Assembly (NCBI RefSeq): GCF_018687715.1
Contig: NC_056766.1
Location: 37,915,433-37,979,432 of the forward strand
Length of the DNA: 64,000 nt
Origin: Carya illinoinensis
Taxonomy: Eukaryota; Streptophyta; Magnoliopsida; Fagales; Juglandaceae
Reading direction: 5' to 3'
The notes beneath the pieces were generated by a model, which made no database searches, was not told the origin of the DNA, and saw only the letters and a list, made by a program, of their open reading frames with translations. Positions 11,245 through 22,749 of this stretch are shown here, piece by piece. A program made the position numbers and the translations under genes. Numbering within the stretch: the stretch's first letter is position 1; each line of letters starts with the position of its first letter.

Positions 11245-14200
11245 CTATTATCCTTTAGTTTAGTAGTGTAAGGTCTAATTGAAGAACAGTAAGGCTCGAT
11301 CTAAGTGTTGAAAATCTGAAAACAGATAAGGGCTTTGTAAATGTATCAGCAAACTAATCCTTACTTGAGAGAAATGAAACTTGAAGTGCTTTTGCTTGAA
11401 TTCAATCTCATACAAAATGATGGTTAATATCTATATGTTTGGTATGAGAATGCATCACAGGATTCACGGATAGGTAAGTTACCCCCAAATTATCACAATA
11501 AAGAGTAGGGGGTTTTGATAAGAAAATTCCCAATTCAAACAAGAGAGATTGTAGTCATAGCAACTCACAAGTGGCATGAGCAGGAGCCTTATATTCTGCC
11601 TCCATACTTGATCTAGCTATAGTAGATTGTTTCTTTGAGCACCATGAGACCAAGTTTTTTTTCCATAAAAGACACAATAGCCACTAGTCGATTTCCTGTC
11701 ATCTAGGCATCCAGCCTAGTCTGTATCAGTGTGTGCAACCAAAAATGGAGTAGAAGATGGTTGAAGAAATAAAGCATAATGAAGTGCATGTTTTAAGTAG
11801 CGTAAAATACGCTTAACACTCTGCTAATGAGATAAGCATGGGGCATGCATGAACTGAAAAATACAGTTGACAGAGAAAGCAAGATCTGGCCTGGTGAAGA
11901 GTAAGTACTGCAAACTGCCTACTACACTTCGATATAAGGTAGGATCTTCCATAGAGGTGGAGTCAAAAGCAAACAACTTAGTAGAAGGAGACATAGGGCT
12001 ACTAACTAGCTTACAGTTCAACATATTCATCTTTTTAAGCAAATCCAAAATATATTTCCTTTGAAAAATCATGAGTCCAATATAATCAAGTCGACATAAT
12101 GTAAATCCTCCATATCCTTAAGGGGAAAATCAGTGCTTAAAATAGAAATAAGGTGAGCTAAAACACTCGCACTGGAGCCAGTAAGCACTATATCGTCTAC
12201 ATAGACTAGGAAATATACAACCATATATTGATGTTGATGAATGAATAGTGAGGTGTCTGATTTTGAAACAATAAAACCCAACCCCAATAGCCGAGATTTG
12301 AGCCGCTCATACCAGGCGTGTGAGCCTGTTTAAAGCCATATAAAGCTCAATTGAGTTTGTATAGATAGTGGGGAAATTGAGGGTGCATAAACCCAAGTAG
12401 CTAACTCATTAATACATGTTCATCAAGAGTTCCAGAAGAGACTTCAATGGAGAGAACTAACCTAACAGAAGTTGGCTTGATCACAAGACTAAACATTTCG
12501 TTGTAGTTCAAGCCTTCAAGTTAACTGTAGGTCTTAGCTACCAATCTCGCCTTTCTCGTTTGATGGAACCATTGAACAGGTGCTTGGTCTTAAAAATCTA
12601 TCGACAGCCAACTATATTTTGATTAGAGGCAAAAGGAACCAGCGACTAGGTATTGGTGGACATAAGAGCATCAAATTCAACCTACATTGCATGCTTCCAT
12701 TTGGGAAATTTAGAGGCTTGAGTAACAGAGGTGGGTCCCACTGGAACAACAGTGGAAATGGCATGGGCTCGAGGCAAAGGCCATGAACTAGTGTTTTCAG
12801 TCTTTATTTTGGGGCAAGTTTGTTGGCTTTGGCTTTGGTTTGCATGGATTGAATAGAGGTAGAAGGGATCTCAGCGGAGGGAGGGGTTGCGATGGGGAAA
12901 GAGGATTCTGGAGAGGATGATTCTAAGGGTGCCCTAGATGAGGTAATGGATGGGCTTGGTGTTACAGAGATTCGAGTAAGGCTAAAGGAAGGTGAGTTCG
13001 TGGGCCAGGAGTATGAGTTGGTGACGGAATGATATTGGGATTGGGAAATGGGTTAGGCTAAGTAGAGTGTTGGTTAGGATAAGAAGAAGGCCCGTGCGAT
13101 TGGGATGGAGAAAGGAAGTGTAACTAAACGTGGAACGAGTTATGCTAAGAAGGACATTCTGGAGATGGACTTGAATTAAAAGTAGGGAATGGAAATATAT
13201 TTTCATCAACAATACATCCCTTAATATGTACATTCTTGTCGGAGGAACGTGGAAGCACATGTAGTCATGGTGAGAAGAACTATTTCTAATATGTAGACAT
13301 GGTGAGAAGAACTATATCTAAGGAATACGCATGGGAGAGACCCGAAACTCATTTTGTGATTATTATATGGCCTAAGGTTAGGCCAGCATTGACAAGCAAA
13401 TGTTTTTAAAAACATGTAATCTGGTTTTTGATGAAATAGAACTTCAAATGGTGATTTGTTATTTAAAGTGAGAGTAGGAAGTCGGTTGATTAAGAAAACA
13501 GTAGTGACAAAGGCATCGGACTAGTAAGAATGAGGTAAAAAAGAATGAGCAAGAAGTGCAAAACCTGTTTCGGCAATATGTCTGTGTTTTCTGTCTACCA
13601 ATCCATTTCGAGAGTGAGCATAGGGACAAGAAATGCGATAAAAAAAATACAAATATTGTAACGCATTATTAAGAGATCTAAATTCTCCATCCCAATCTAA
13701 TTGTAGTGCATGAATTTTTGTATTAAAGAGAGTTTCTACATAACGCTTGAAAGATTAAAAAAAAAAACCGTGACTACAGTAGATTTACATTTTAGTGGAA
13801 AAATCTAAGTAAACCTACCGTAGTCTTCGACAAAAGCAAGATAATATCTAAAACCACCACAAGATAGCATTGATATTGGACCCCATACGTATGAAAATAG
13901 AAGATGAAGAGGATCAGGTGATCTATAGGAGGATTGGCCATATGGTAGTTGGTAGAGTTTGGCCTTGCAACAAGAAGAACTTAAACTCAAGAAGGAAGAT
14001 GACTTGATAGGAAGAGACACTTGTGAATTATTTTGTCAGCTAGTTGCATGGAGGGATGACCTAACTGAATATGCCATTGGAATGAGGAGACACGTTCACC
14101 AACATTAGCTTGAGGAGATGGAGATGTTTGTGGAAACACATACATGCCATCTTTAGTATGGCCTTGGAGAAGAACTTTCTAGGTTCAAGAATCCTTCACA

Positions 14201-15541
14201 CAGAAAAATGAAGAGTGAAATTCAAAATATACATAATTAGTTTCACGCAATTGTCTGACAGAAACTAAATTCTTAGATATTGAAGGGACATGATAGAGTT
14301 TTGAGAGAAGAAAATTGCCATGAGTGGAAGAGATGCTGGAACTGCCAACATGATGAATTGGAAGAGAATTACCGTCACCTACATGGACTTGTTCATCACC
14401 CTTGTACTCAGATGGATTAAGAGAGATGTTAGAAGAATCGTGTGTGAAATTATGTGTAACAACTAGTTAGTGTCGGCAAGGGTGGGAAGTGGTTGAGTGT
14501 AATGTGGTCTTGAAGTGAAATGGGTTGAGAGGAAGGGTGGAGGAGGGGATTGAAAACTGAAATTAAACCTATGGTAGCATGTGTTGGCTGTATGGCCTTG
14601 CTTATGACACACTTAACAAGTGGGTCAGTTAGGTGCAAAGAAGGGTGGGGAGGGGGCAAAACCATACCACCATTTCTATTGCGACCACCATGTCCTCTAA
14701 AACTTCCCTTCCCATGAGAGAAACCACGACCTCGAGTGGAATTGTTGCCAGAGTGTTTCTGAGTGTATTAGCAGAGAACTCAGGAGATGCCATAAGACCA
14801 ATGCTTTGATGGGTTAATCTGGACTCATGAGTAAGGAGATGACTATAGACTTGGGCTGGAGTGAGGAAATCCACATGAGTAGTAATGGAAGTAACTATTG
14901 AATCATAGTCTGTGCCTAAGACAGCCAAGAGAAAAGTGATGAATTCAGAAGAAGATAAGGTTTTACTAGCCATAGCACGAGCATCTTACAGGAGCTTGGC
15001 ATGTCTATAGTATTTGGCAATAGAGTCCGAACCCTTTTTTCGATTAGTGAGTTGCAGCTGTACTTGCATGATGCTAGCTTGCAATTTTTTAACAAATAAT
15101 TCTTCGAGGATATCCCATACTTCACGAGAAGAGGATGCTTCTAGAACATGTGCAATCAAAGTTTCAAATAGAGAGGAAATGAGGACACTCACGATGGCTT
15201 GATCCTGTTGTTGCCAAGCTAAGAAAGTAGAAGTTGGTTTTGAACTTCATTGATCAGTTTAGAGGGAACAATGGTCCAATCAACATACCTGAATAAGTTC
15301 TATCCTCTGAGGTAAGGCATGATTTGTGCCTTTCACAAAAGATAATTTTCATTGTTTAATTTGACAATAATCAAGTTGGTGGGGGAGGGAAAAGAGACAT
15401 TAGAAGTTTGATTTGAAGGGATTGGTGTTTCAGGAGTTTCAACCGATGCTTCAGGAGTTTCAGCCGTGGAAACAAGCTTTGTGAGCTTTGGACTAAAAAC
15501 CCAAGTGATAGACGTGAGTCCTAAGAAGCTCGGGATACCAT
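11245..15541 (-). pseudogene. Decayed Ty1/copia retrotransposon (gag-pol)
   Basis: Read on the minus strand, the copia order is clear. Gag lies at 15400-14630 (IIVKLNNENYLLW, then a UBN2-type region with FLLAVLGTDYDSIVTSITT). A CCHC knuckle at 14625-14574 reads C-stop-VCHKQGHTANTC. Integrase lies at 14000-13220 (VWGPISMLSCGGFRYYLAFV, then IHALQLDWDGEF). Reverse transcriptase lies at 12560-11820 (YVDDIVLTGSS, SVVGSLQYLLFTRPDLAF). An RNase H tail runs to about 11270 ([30 protein letters not shown]). Stops and frameshifts run throughout. A primer-binding-like site (TGGTATCCCGAG, 15529-15540 minus) abuts the LTR. No matching LTR is visible after the pol end near 11245. Confidence 0.9.
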
Positions 15542-15806
15542 AATAAAACAGAGAAAACATAAAGACATTGAATGGAATTGTTTGTCTTCTTCGTTGATTT
15601 GCATTCGATACAGGCTACTATTTACACACATAAAACAAAATATCCTTTTGTAATAGATTTCATCACTACAAATAGAAATATTACACGTGTATAACAGAAA
15701 CTTATTCTGGAGCATTCTGGCTTGGCATGTCTTCAGCATTTTCTAGATGCGTTGTCCTTTGGGAGCTGATCATGTGTGGTAATGGTATTGCTGATAGTTC
15801 CTAACA
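15542..15806 (-). repeat. 5' LTR of the copia element
   Basis: On the minus strand it begins TGTTAGGAACTATCAGC (15806 downward) and ends just before the primer-binding-like site. At about 265 bp this is a usual short copia LTR size. The terminal CA is not evident, so the inner boundary may be off by a few bases. Confidence 0.65.
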
Positions 15807-15903
15807 GGAGTCGTACTCGGAGTGCAAACTCAAACCCAAATCGAAGTCAAAGGTTAGAGTTGAGCAGTCTCAACTCCATCTGAGCTACCTAGCCCTGGTA
15901 CAT
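15807..15903 (-). mobile_element. tRNA-like SINE head next to the copia LTR
   Basis: On the minus strand 'gctaggtagctcagatgg' resembles a tRNA A box, and further on 'tgggtttgagtttgcactcc' resembles a weak B box. It directly abuts the LTR end, so the copia element may have landed in a SINE. No A-tail or target duplication was identified. Confidence 0.3.
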
Positions 15904-16084
15904 TTCCTCGCTTCATATCATGTGGACTTCTCGTGATCGTTCTTTTGGTCGCCCAACAACTTTTTCCCGCCAATAGCATATATTTATAGAGTTGTTCTAT
16001 ACAGAAGCCACTGTTGCAGTGCACACAATGCACTCACTACGTGGCTTCTTCCGGTAATTGTTCTTTTTTTTTTAAAAAAAAAAA

Positions 16085-16505
16085 AACGAAACGTCTGTTT
16101 GATCTCAGTTCATTTTCTCTTTCCCCATTTGAAATTTCCTCATTCGAATTTGCCCCGCGAAATACCTCCTCCCTTGCCCGCGTCGCGTCACCTTCCTCTA
16201 CCCAGAGACACCCGGCGACGCCGTCTCTCTATTTAGCACCACCCCCGAAGCTCATCCGTCTGCCCAGTGCCGCCTTTCCCCGCGAGCTCATTCAAAGCAA
16301 ACCAGCCTCTCCCAGTACTTTCGCCAACACGAAGAAAGAAATGGAGATGTGAATGGTCCTCCTGTCTCGCCCTTAACTCTCTTTCTCTAACTCTCTGCTC
16401 TCGATTTCTTCGCCTTTGGTTTACTTGAATACCCTAATCTCACTCTATCCAAATTTCTTATTTTCGTTGTCCGATCCCCAATTCTGAACTGCAATTTCAG
16501 GTACG
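16085..16505 (+). promoter_or_regulatory. 5'-leader-like, GC-rich segment with a splice-donor-like end
   Basis: A C/T- and CG-rich tract unlike the surrounding AT-rich DNA. It has the look of a plant 5' leader (CT-rich runs, 'cctcctcccttgcccgcgtcgcg') and ends 'aatttcag|gtacgacg' at 16500/16501, a good splice-donor match. The frame through 16014-16352 shows no protein motif. It may be a captured or element-borne promoter and first exon. Confidence 0.3.
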
Positions 16506-17369
16506 ACGCTTTCCCGATTTCTCTCTCTAACATATTTAACTCCTTTATTTTAAATCGTATTTGATACCCCATCTCCATTTTCAAGTTCTCATTTTCCCTT
16601 ATTTTCTCGGCTCCCAAATGCGAGTAGTTTTTCATCAAAACTGCCTGTTATTTTTCTGGAGATTCATTGGTCTCTCTAGTATATTTATGCATAACAACCT
16701 CTTTAAATGATTTGAGTTATGTGCTGTTGATTTTCTTTGATTTTGTATTTTATCGTTTGATCCTTCAGTTGAGTGTTGCATAATTTGGCCTTTTTCAATA
16801 ATGATAGCTTGGGGGTTTTCATCCTTCTAGTTTTTATTTTTATTTTTAATTTTTATTTTTATATTCGTTGAGATAATATGGTATTCTTTCCTTCTTGATT
16901 ATCACAATGCTCACGAAAGAAATGAGTTTAATTTGGTTTTTTGTGCTTTTACTCTGTCATGTTATCATAGAATCCTCGTCTGTGTATTTTCTACTCACTG
17001 GCATAGATTTAGGACACCAGCTGAGACATTATTTTCCATATGGTAGTGGGAAAGGTTTATAAATGCCTGGAAATGTGAGATAATCTGGTGGTTTAAAGAG
17101 CCAATTTAAGGGTTTAAAAACTCTTCTATTAATTTGTAAGCAATATGGGGCTGGGAAATGCGTGCTCTTTGGGTGTTGATGGGTTAATATAAACTTGCTA
17201 GTGCATGGGTGTTATGGGCGAGTTCTTTGAATATTCCTTTACCCTTGAAGCAATCGCAACAAAAATATGGATTTATCTTAAGGGTATGTATAGAAATGGA
17301 TTTATCTAATGTTGTGGAGGATGTCATTTGGATTGGAATAAATAATGAAAAGTCATTTGGCAAAAAATA

Positions 17370-17935
17370 ATGCATGTCCATGACAATTCTGTGTAAGAAC
17401 CTCACTAATGTTCCAATTGGTAAATCTACTGATTTGCCAAAAGTTAATCCAATTGTGAAGCAGAAACTTGTGGAGAGTAAATATCAAATAGAGCCAAGCT
17501 CTACAAATACTAATTGTTCAGTCCCTGTTCTTATTGAGCCTTTTTTTTCTTTTTTTTTTTAATGATGCTACGATTGAAGAAGATGGTAATCAAAATGGCC
17601 CCTTAAGGTTTCCTTCCTTCTAAATTTGATGAGCTTATTTTATATCAGACTCTCTCTCTCTCTCTCTCTAACAAGAAGAAGGCTTACCAAGAAGCAGAGG
17701 AATGTGAAGTAGAAGATTTATGTCATCTTGCTTTGATCTACTATATGGAGCATTGAAGCAGCTCCAGTTGTTCTATTTTCAGTCTCCGTTGGTCCCAACT
17801 TTTGTCACACTCCTTTCTTTTGCTTGCAATCTTGGTGTTAGCCATTCCGGAAACCGAAAAATAGACTTCCCCGACCTTTTGCATGCGATTAAGATCAAAA
17901 CGGTATGTGCTTTTTTGTTTGACCTTTAGTTATTT
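17370..17935 (+). other. Coding-like scraps inside the candidate MULE
   Basis: Short open stretches include VNPIVKQKLVESKYQIEPSS (about 17445-17505) and AYQEAEECEVEDLCHLALIY (about 17680-17740), each ended by stops or A/T runs. They look like remnants of spliced or captured exons. I do not recognise them, and they may be chance. Confidence 0.2.
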
Positions 17936-19389
17936 TTCATGTTGATTATTGTGTTTCTATTATCCAATGCAGCAAGCAACATTCTTTTTGTATTCATGGA
18001 AAGGATTTTGATAGGTTTTAGGATCTTTATACTATTTTGTCTTGTTGTAGGACTTGTTCTGGAGTAGAGTGCTTTGGTTCTTATCTCAGAAAACATTGTT
18101 GTTCTTTCACTTTGAGTTTTAAAGGTTCTAGAAGAGAATTTCTAGTATTCTATTGTTTACTATTCTCTTTTCTTCTCTTAATTAAAGAAATAATTGGAAA
18201 ATAAAACAACAAGTACAAAAATGAGTAATAACTTTGGGGTTCTCATACTATCCAAGATTGACAAAGATATATTTTTTCCCAGATTTTTATCTTCCTTCCT
18301 CTGGGGTGATTTTACATGGTATCATAACAAAGATTCTAAGTTCAAATCATAACAAAGATGGAAGTTTAATCCATCCCTTATAAATTTTTCTCTATTTTTT
18401 TTTCTGCAGAAATAATGATGGAGATCGAAAATGGTATTGGATAGTACTCTGGACACTTGCAAAACTGAAGATCTATGGAAATAGTTGCAGCCAAATAGTG
18501 GCCATGGGAGTTGATTTTGTCTTTGTTGTTGTATTTATATACACTTAAGTTAGAAAAGTATAATACTTTGTTGTTGTTGTTTTAGTTTGGAAACTAAACT
18601 CGTGTATTTCCTTTCATTCATGTATGTTGAGTTATTTAGACTAATGAATCTTTGTGAAGTAGGAAATCTGTTATGTGCTCCAGCCATTGTATTTTGGATT
18701 TTAATGAAATGAGGTGTTGCTTGGAAAGTACACTCTATTCGTATCATTATATGCAGCTTCTTGTGTCAAGTTGTGGAGATGTACTTGGTGTTAATTATGT
18801 AGATTTTAGACTTGGGATTTTGTGTGCAAACACTTGTTGTGTTGTGGAGATGCTGTAGTGTAGTTTGTGTAGATGATGTATAGCTTGGTAGCATTCACCA
18901 TGTGTAGCTTGTGTATATGTTGATATCTCTCTGAAATTCAGACTCTGATGTACATAATTATAAGACTATCAATTTCTACTATTTTGGTTTATGCCCAGCT
19001 CTACAACTTTTGTGTTTCTACAAGAATGATAAATTTTTAATTTTTAATGTTGTTAGGCACTTAGGTCTTGATGTTTTGGGAAAATTAGATGCAGGAATTT
19101 GAAAACTTTGGTTACCAGTTACTTGCCCAAGAATATTGGTATATTGTTTGCACCAATTTTACAGCTCTCAAGGACATGGAAGAGTGCTTTAATTTGTTTC
19201 GTCCCTTTTGTCCATTGTTCATTGTTATCTTGAGTAAGATCTAGCCTTGTAAGATCCCCAACATGTATGGCTTGGTAAGCTTGCAAATATTAAATATGCC
19301 AATAGCATCATAACTTTGATATAATTATCATGCTCAATAGACATTGTCAAATAATTTTATAATAACGATCAAACAAGATGGAACTAGAA

Positions 19390-19570
19390 ATTGGATTCTC
19401 ATTTGAGATTTTTCTCCATATAATAGAAATCAAAATTTTCTAACACACTAATCTAAAATTTATATATATTATTAAAAGCAAAATCAGAATCGGGTCAAGT
19501 CTCAGTTTTCATTTGACATTTTTTTTACATAATGGGAATCAAATTTTTCCAGCATATGATCTAGAACTTA
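19390..19570. repeat. Degenerate tandem duplication (about 110-bp unit)
   Basis: 'ctcatttgagatttttctcc...aatcaaaattttct...atctaaaatttatat' is followed by 'tttcatttgacatttttttt...aatcaaatttttcc...atctagaacttatat'. Non-coding. Confidence 0.5.
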
Positions 19571-19766
19571 TATCAAAACAAGAAATGAAATGAAACAGGG
19601 ACAATTAACAATCTCCCCAATCATTAGTTGACCAAAGAAACAAGAACAAGAAGGTAAGTTTAGATTTCTATTACAAAAGTAACCTTGGATTCAGATTAGA
19701 TAAAAATCAAACGCAAGAGTCACATGTTAAGCATCCTCAAGGATATAATCCAAGGGCAGGGCATGC

Positions 19767-19925
19767 AATTCTTTGAGGAGTCTTCTTGTAATATATGCAA
19801 TTCTCCTCCCAAGTTTTGTAGTCTCCTCCTGAGTTTTGTAGAGATGGTAAGAACATAGCAGAAAACATGAAATTCTTTGAGGAGTCTTCTTGTAATACAT
19901 GCAATTCTTGTAGAGCAGAAAGAAC
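19767..19925. repeat. Tandem duplication, 104-bp period
   Basis: 'aattctttgaggagtcttct' occurs at 19767 and again at 19871, each followed by 'tgtaata.atgcaattct'. The repeat opens several overlapping minus-strand frames, which I regard as artefacts of the duplication. Confidence 0.8.
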
Positions 19926-21630
19926 ATAGATCAACTTGTAGAGCAGTCTTCTTGACACTCACCACTCTATTAGTTTGCTCTCATTTTCTTGTCTGCATCT
20001 AAACTTCCATTCCATTGCTATCCCTAAGTGGAGAACAAAATAATTAGTGTTTGAAGGTGCATGAAATGAGCATGTGGCACCACTTCTAAGTCAAGGTTTT
20101 GGACTTCAAATTTGTCTTAGTTACAAGATGGACAATTAAATGTTAATGTGGCTGTTTGTGTCACAAGAAAGGAAACTAAAAAAATTGTATTAATCATGCC
20201 ACTTATTATACACACGAAGCAGGAATTTGCAGCTGCAAACTATACAGAAAGAGAATGGGAACAAGTAAGTAAAAAAGGTGAGATACATTCCTAATATGCA
20301 ACATGAACTACTAGGAAGGAAATGTTAATTTCCCATTAATTTAACAATTTTTTTACAAGCAGGAAACCGAAATTAATTAAAAACACAAAATATCCTTCAA
20401 CTATAGGATCTTTTCTAATTGAAAGGTTCTAATATATTTATATATCCTTCTGCAATGTAATTTAATGTAGTGTGGCCCAATTGCAATCATTATATGCATT
20501 TAAATGCACGATTATTCATTGCAAGGAATATGTACCCAGTACCTCATAGCTTGCATCTCAGAAATAATTTAACAAAAGAAAAGACGGAAATATATATATA
20601 TATATATTGCTGAGAGAAAAGATGGAAATAGTTACTCTAGGTTTGAGAAGAAACTCTCTAAGAAATCTTAGGTGGCGAGATTGGCAATGGAGAATGTGAA
20701 TAAGGAAATTCTTCTAGTCATCAACCAAGAACACATGAACCAATATTGAAAGTGGTGAGATATGCATCACCCAAATGTCATGATAGCCACGCTCATTTCA
20801 TGCTTTAATTGTTCTTTGTGAATCACCAAATTGATCGACTATATGTTGGAAATGTAAAAATGTTCCTTATTCGTACTCGAGTCCTAAATAATTGGAAAAA
20901 AAAAAACCCAAATAATTTTTACACCACGAAAAGCAAAACAGTTAGCAGTTGATCTAAACCTTAGAGATAAAATCAGAGGAATAAATACACAGAAGCCTAG
21001 AAATGTATTCATAAACCCTAGCATCACAGAGAAACAATGAGTAAGAAGGGGTTACCTCTCCAACAGATATCTGGATGTAGTTTCGTAGTGTCTGGACTCA
21101 TATCGTTGTGGAAAGATGAAGGGTCCCATGATTGAGATGGGGGAAATCACATCGGGGGGAAAATCACAATGTAAGGGAATGAAGGGAGGGGGAAATCACA
21201 ATGCACGTGAGGGGACTGAGAGAATCACATAGAAGAAGAAGAAGAAAAAGGTCTCGCCGTCGAGAACATATTTCGTGATTGAGAAGCAGAAGACTAGAGA
21301 ACTTGGGGTTTTCGAAATCGTCAGGGGATTTTTTGCGATTCATAGAGGAGAAGAAGAAGGTTCAGGGTTTTGTGAGGAAAGTTAAGGGATTTACAGTGAA
21401 GAAGTTGGATTAGAAACTTGAGGGGATTGAAGGTTGAAACCAAGAAGCAGGTTGGGGTTTCCTTCGAAGCACGCTTTCGAATTCGCGAGGGGACTAAGGC
21501 CTAAGGGCTTCGGGGAGAGCGGGGGCTGAGGTAAGGAACCGGTTCGTTGTTAGTGAACCCGGTCTACACGTAATGTGTGCAATGGCTTCACCCAAATAGT
21601 GGCTTCCGCGAAGAATATTTCATATTTATA

Positions 21631-22431
21631 TCGAACAAAAGTCTTAACACTTCGTACCCCTCATTAAGATCTTAATGTGCCGTGTCCCATATTTTTATTT
21701 TAGTTATGCGGCCATGCATGGTTCAATTGAGTTCAAAGTACTGTCGGTTTTTTTTTTAATTTTATATATTTATAATATCCTTTCTTATTCACCTCCTCGA
21801 AGGTGCTTTGAAAATCAATATGTTAAGCAATCTTTCAATTTCTTGCTTTTGTTGATTGTAACATGTCAATTTTAGGGATTTGGGACACAAAGAGCATGAC
21901 TCTCAGTAGTTTGAGGAGTATGAAGGATAATTTTTTCAATAAAATTATGAATAAAAATAAAAATAAAATTGTAATTCAGTAAATAAAAAAATGAAAAATG
22001 ATCTTTTCATATTAAATTCTATCATTTAATCAGTCATACCGATTGAAGTGTCATATTTTGAATAAATTTTTTATTATTGAATTATAAAATTATTTAAAAT
22101 ATATTATATTAATCAATGTGATTAAAAATAATAAAATTTAAGATAAATAAATAATATTACTTGGAAACAAAATAATTGGAAGCTGCCTTGCTCCCAGCCC
22201 GTCGGTGTAGACGCCCTACGCTTCTCCTACCGTCCTGTTTATAAAGGGAATGGAATTATTATAAATATAAAAATATTATATAAAATATATTTATAAATTA
22301 ATATAATTTTATTTAATTTATTAGATTTATTTTATAATAAAAATTATTTTATAATCTGATTAAAGTATTTTTTTAAAAAAATAAAAATGAATGTTTATTG
22401 CATGAAAAAGGAGGTCGGAATAATAATAATA

Positions 22432-22467
<36 letters not shown>

Positions 22468-22749
22468 ATAAAATAGTAATAATAGAAGAACGCGTTGGAG
22501 CACGACTTGAACGAAATCCCCATGTGCCACACGTTGCTAACTCCAGTTGATAGAAATGCCATTGTCCTTTTGTCGTCTCCACTTCCATGGTCCTAAAACT
22601 CCCACTTTTAAAAACACCATTTTCTCTCTCTGCAAATCATACTTGAAGATTTCTGCTGGAAAATGAAAATGATCACTCCCTTGCAACCTCCTTAGTTCCG
22701 AACATCTTGGGAATTAGATGTGCTCTAAAGACTACTCTCTGTCTCAACC
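21631..22749. other. Intergenic DNA upstream of the EamA gene
   Basis: AT-rich, with no gene. 22255-22380 resembles the AT-rich MITE family M3 ('aaatatatttataaattaatataattt...ttagatttattttataataaaa'). An (ATT)n tract lies at 22420-22470. From about 22480 the composition rises toward the gene, and CT-rich leader-like sequence ('ttttctctctctgc') begins near 22620. Confidence 0.5.
22420..22470. repeat. (AAT/ATT)n microsatellite
   Basis: 'taataataataat' switches to about 13 ATT repeats, making a near-palindromic trinucleotide tract 280 bases before the EamA start codon. Confidence 0.95.

Larger units (their letters stand above)
15989..21621. mobile_element. Candidate Mutator-like (MULE-type) element, 5.6 kb
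   Basis: The left end (15989-16043) and the reverse complement of the right end (21621-21567) align without a gap over 55 bases at about two thirds identity. The best blocks are 'gaagccact' and 'tgcactcactacgtg' against 'tgcacacattacgtg'. 'atatttata' flanks both sides (15980-15988 and 21622-21630), the 9-bp duplication size typical of Mutator. GC-rich, promoter-like DNA lies just inside each end (16090-16500; 21060-21560, read inward). No transposase is recognisable. Weak coding-like scraps lie at 17400-17560 and 17650-17900. The AT-rich flanking 9-mer could be chance. Confidence 0.4.

Noticed and set aside
15859..15900. Intact tRNA gene
   Set aside because: Only A-box-like sequence is good. 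No cloverleaf or acceptor stem can be formed, so a SINE-like head is the better reading.
16014..16352. 112-codon + frame in the GC-rich left end of the candidate MULE
   Set aside because: It runs through a hairpin, an A-run encoding Lys repeats and leader-like CT-rich DNA. No domain is visible.
19720..19965. Three overlapping minus-strand open frames of 66-81 codons
   Set aside because: They arise from the 104-bp tandem duplication read in three frames. None has a recognisable motif or composition bias.
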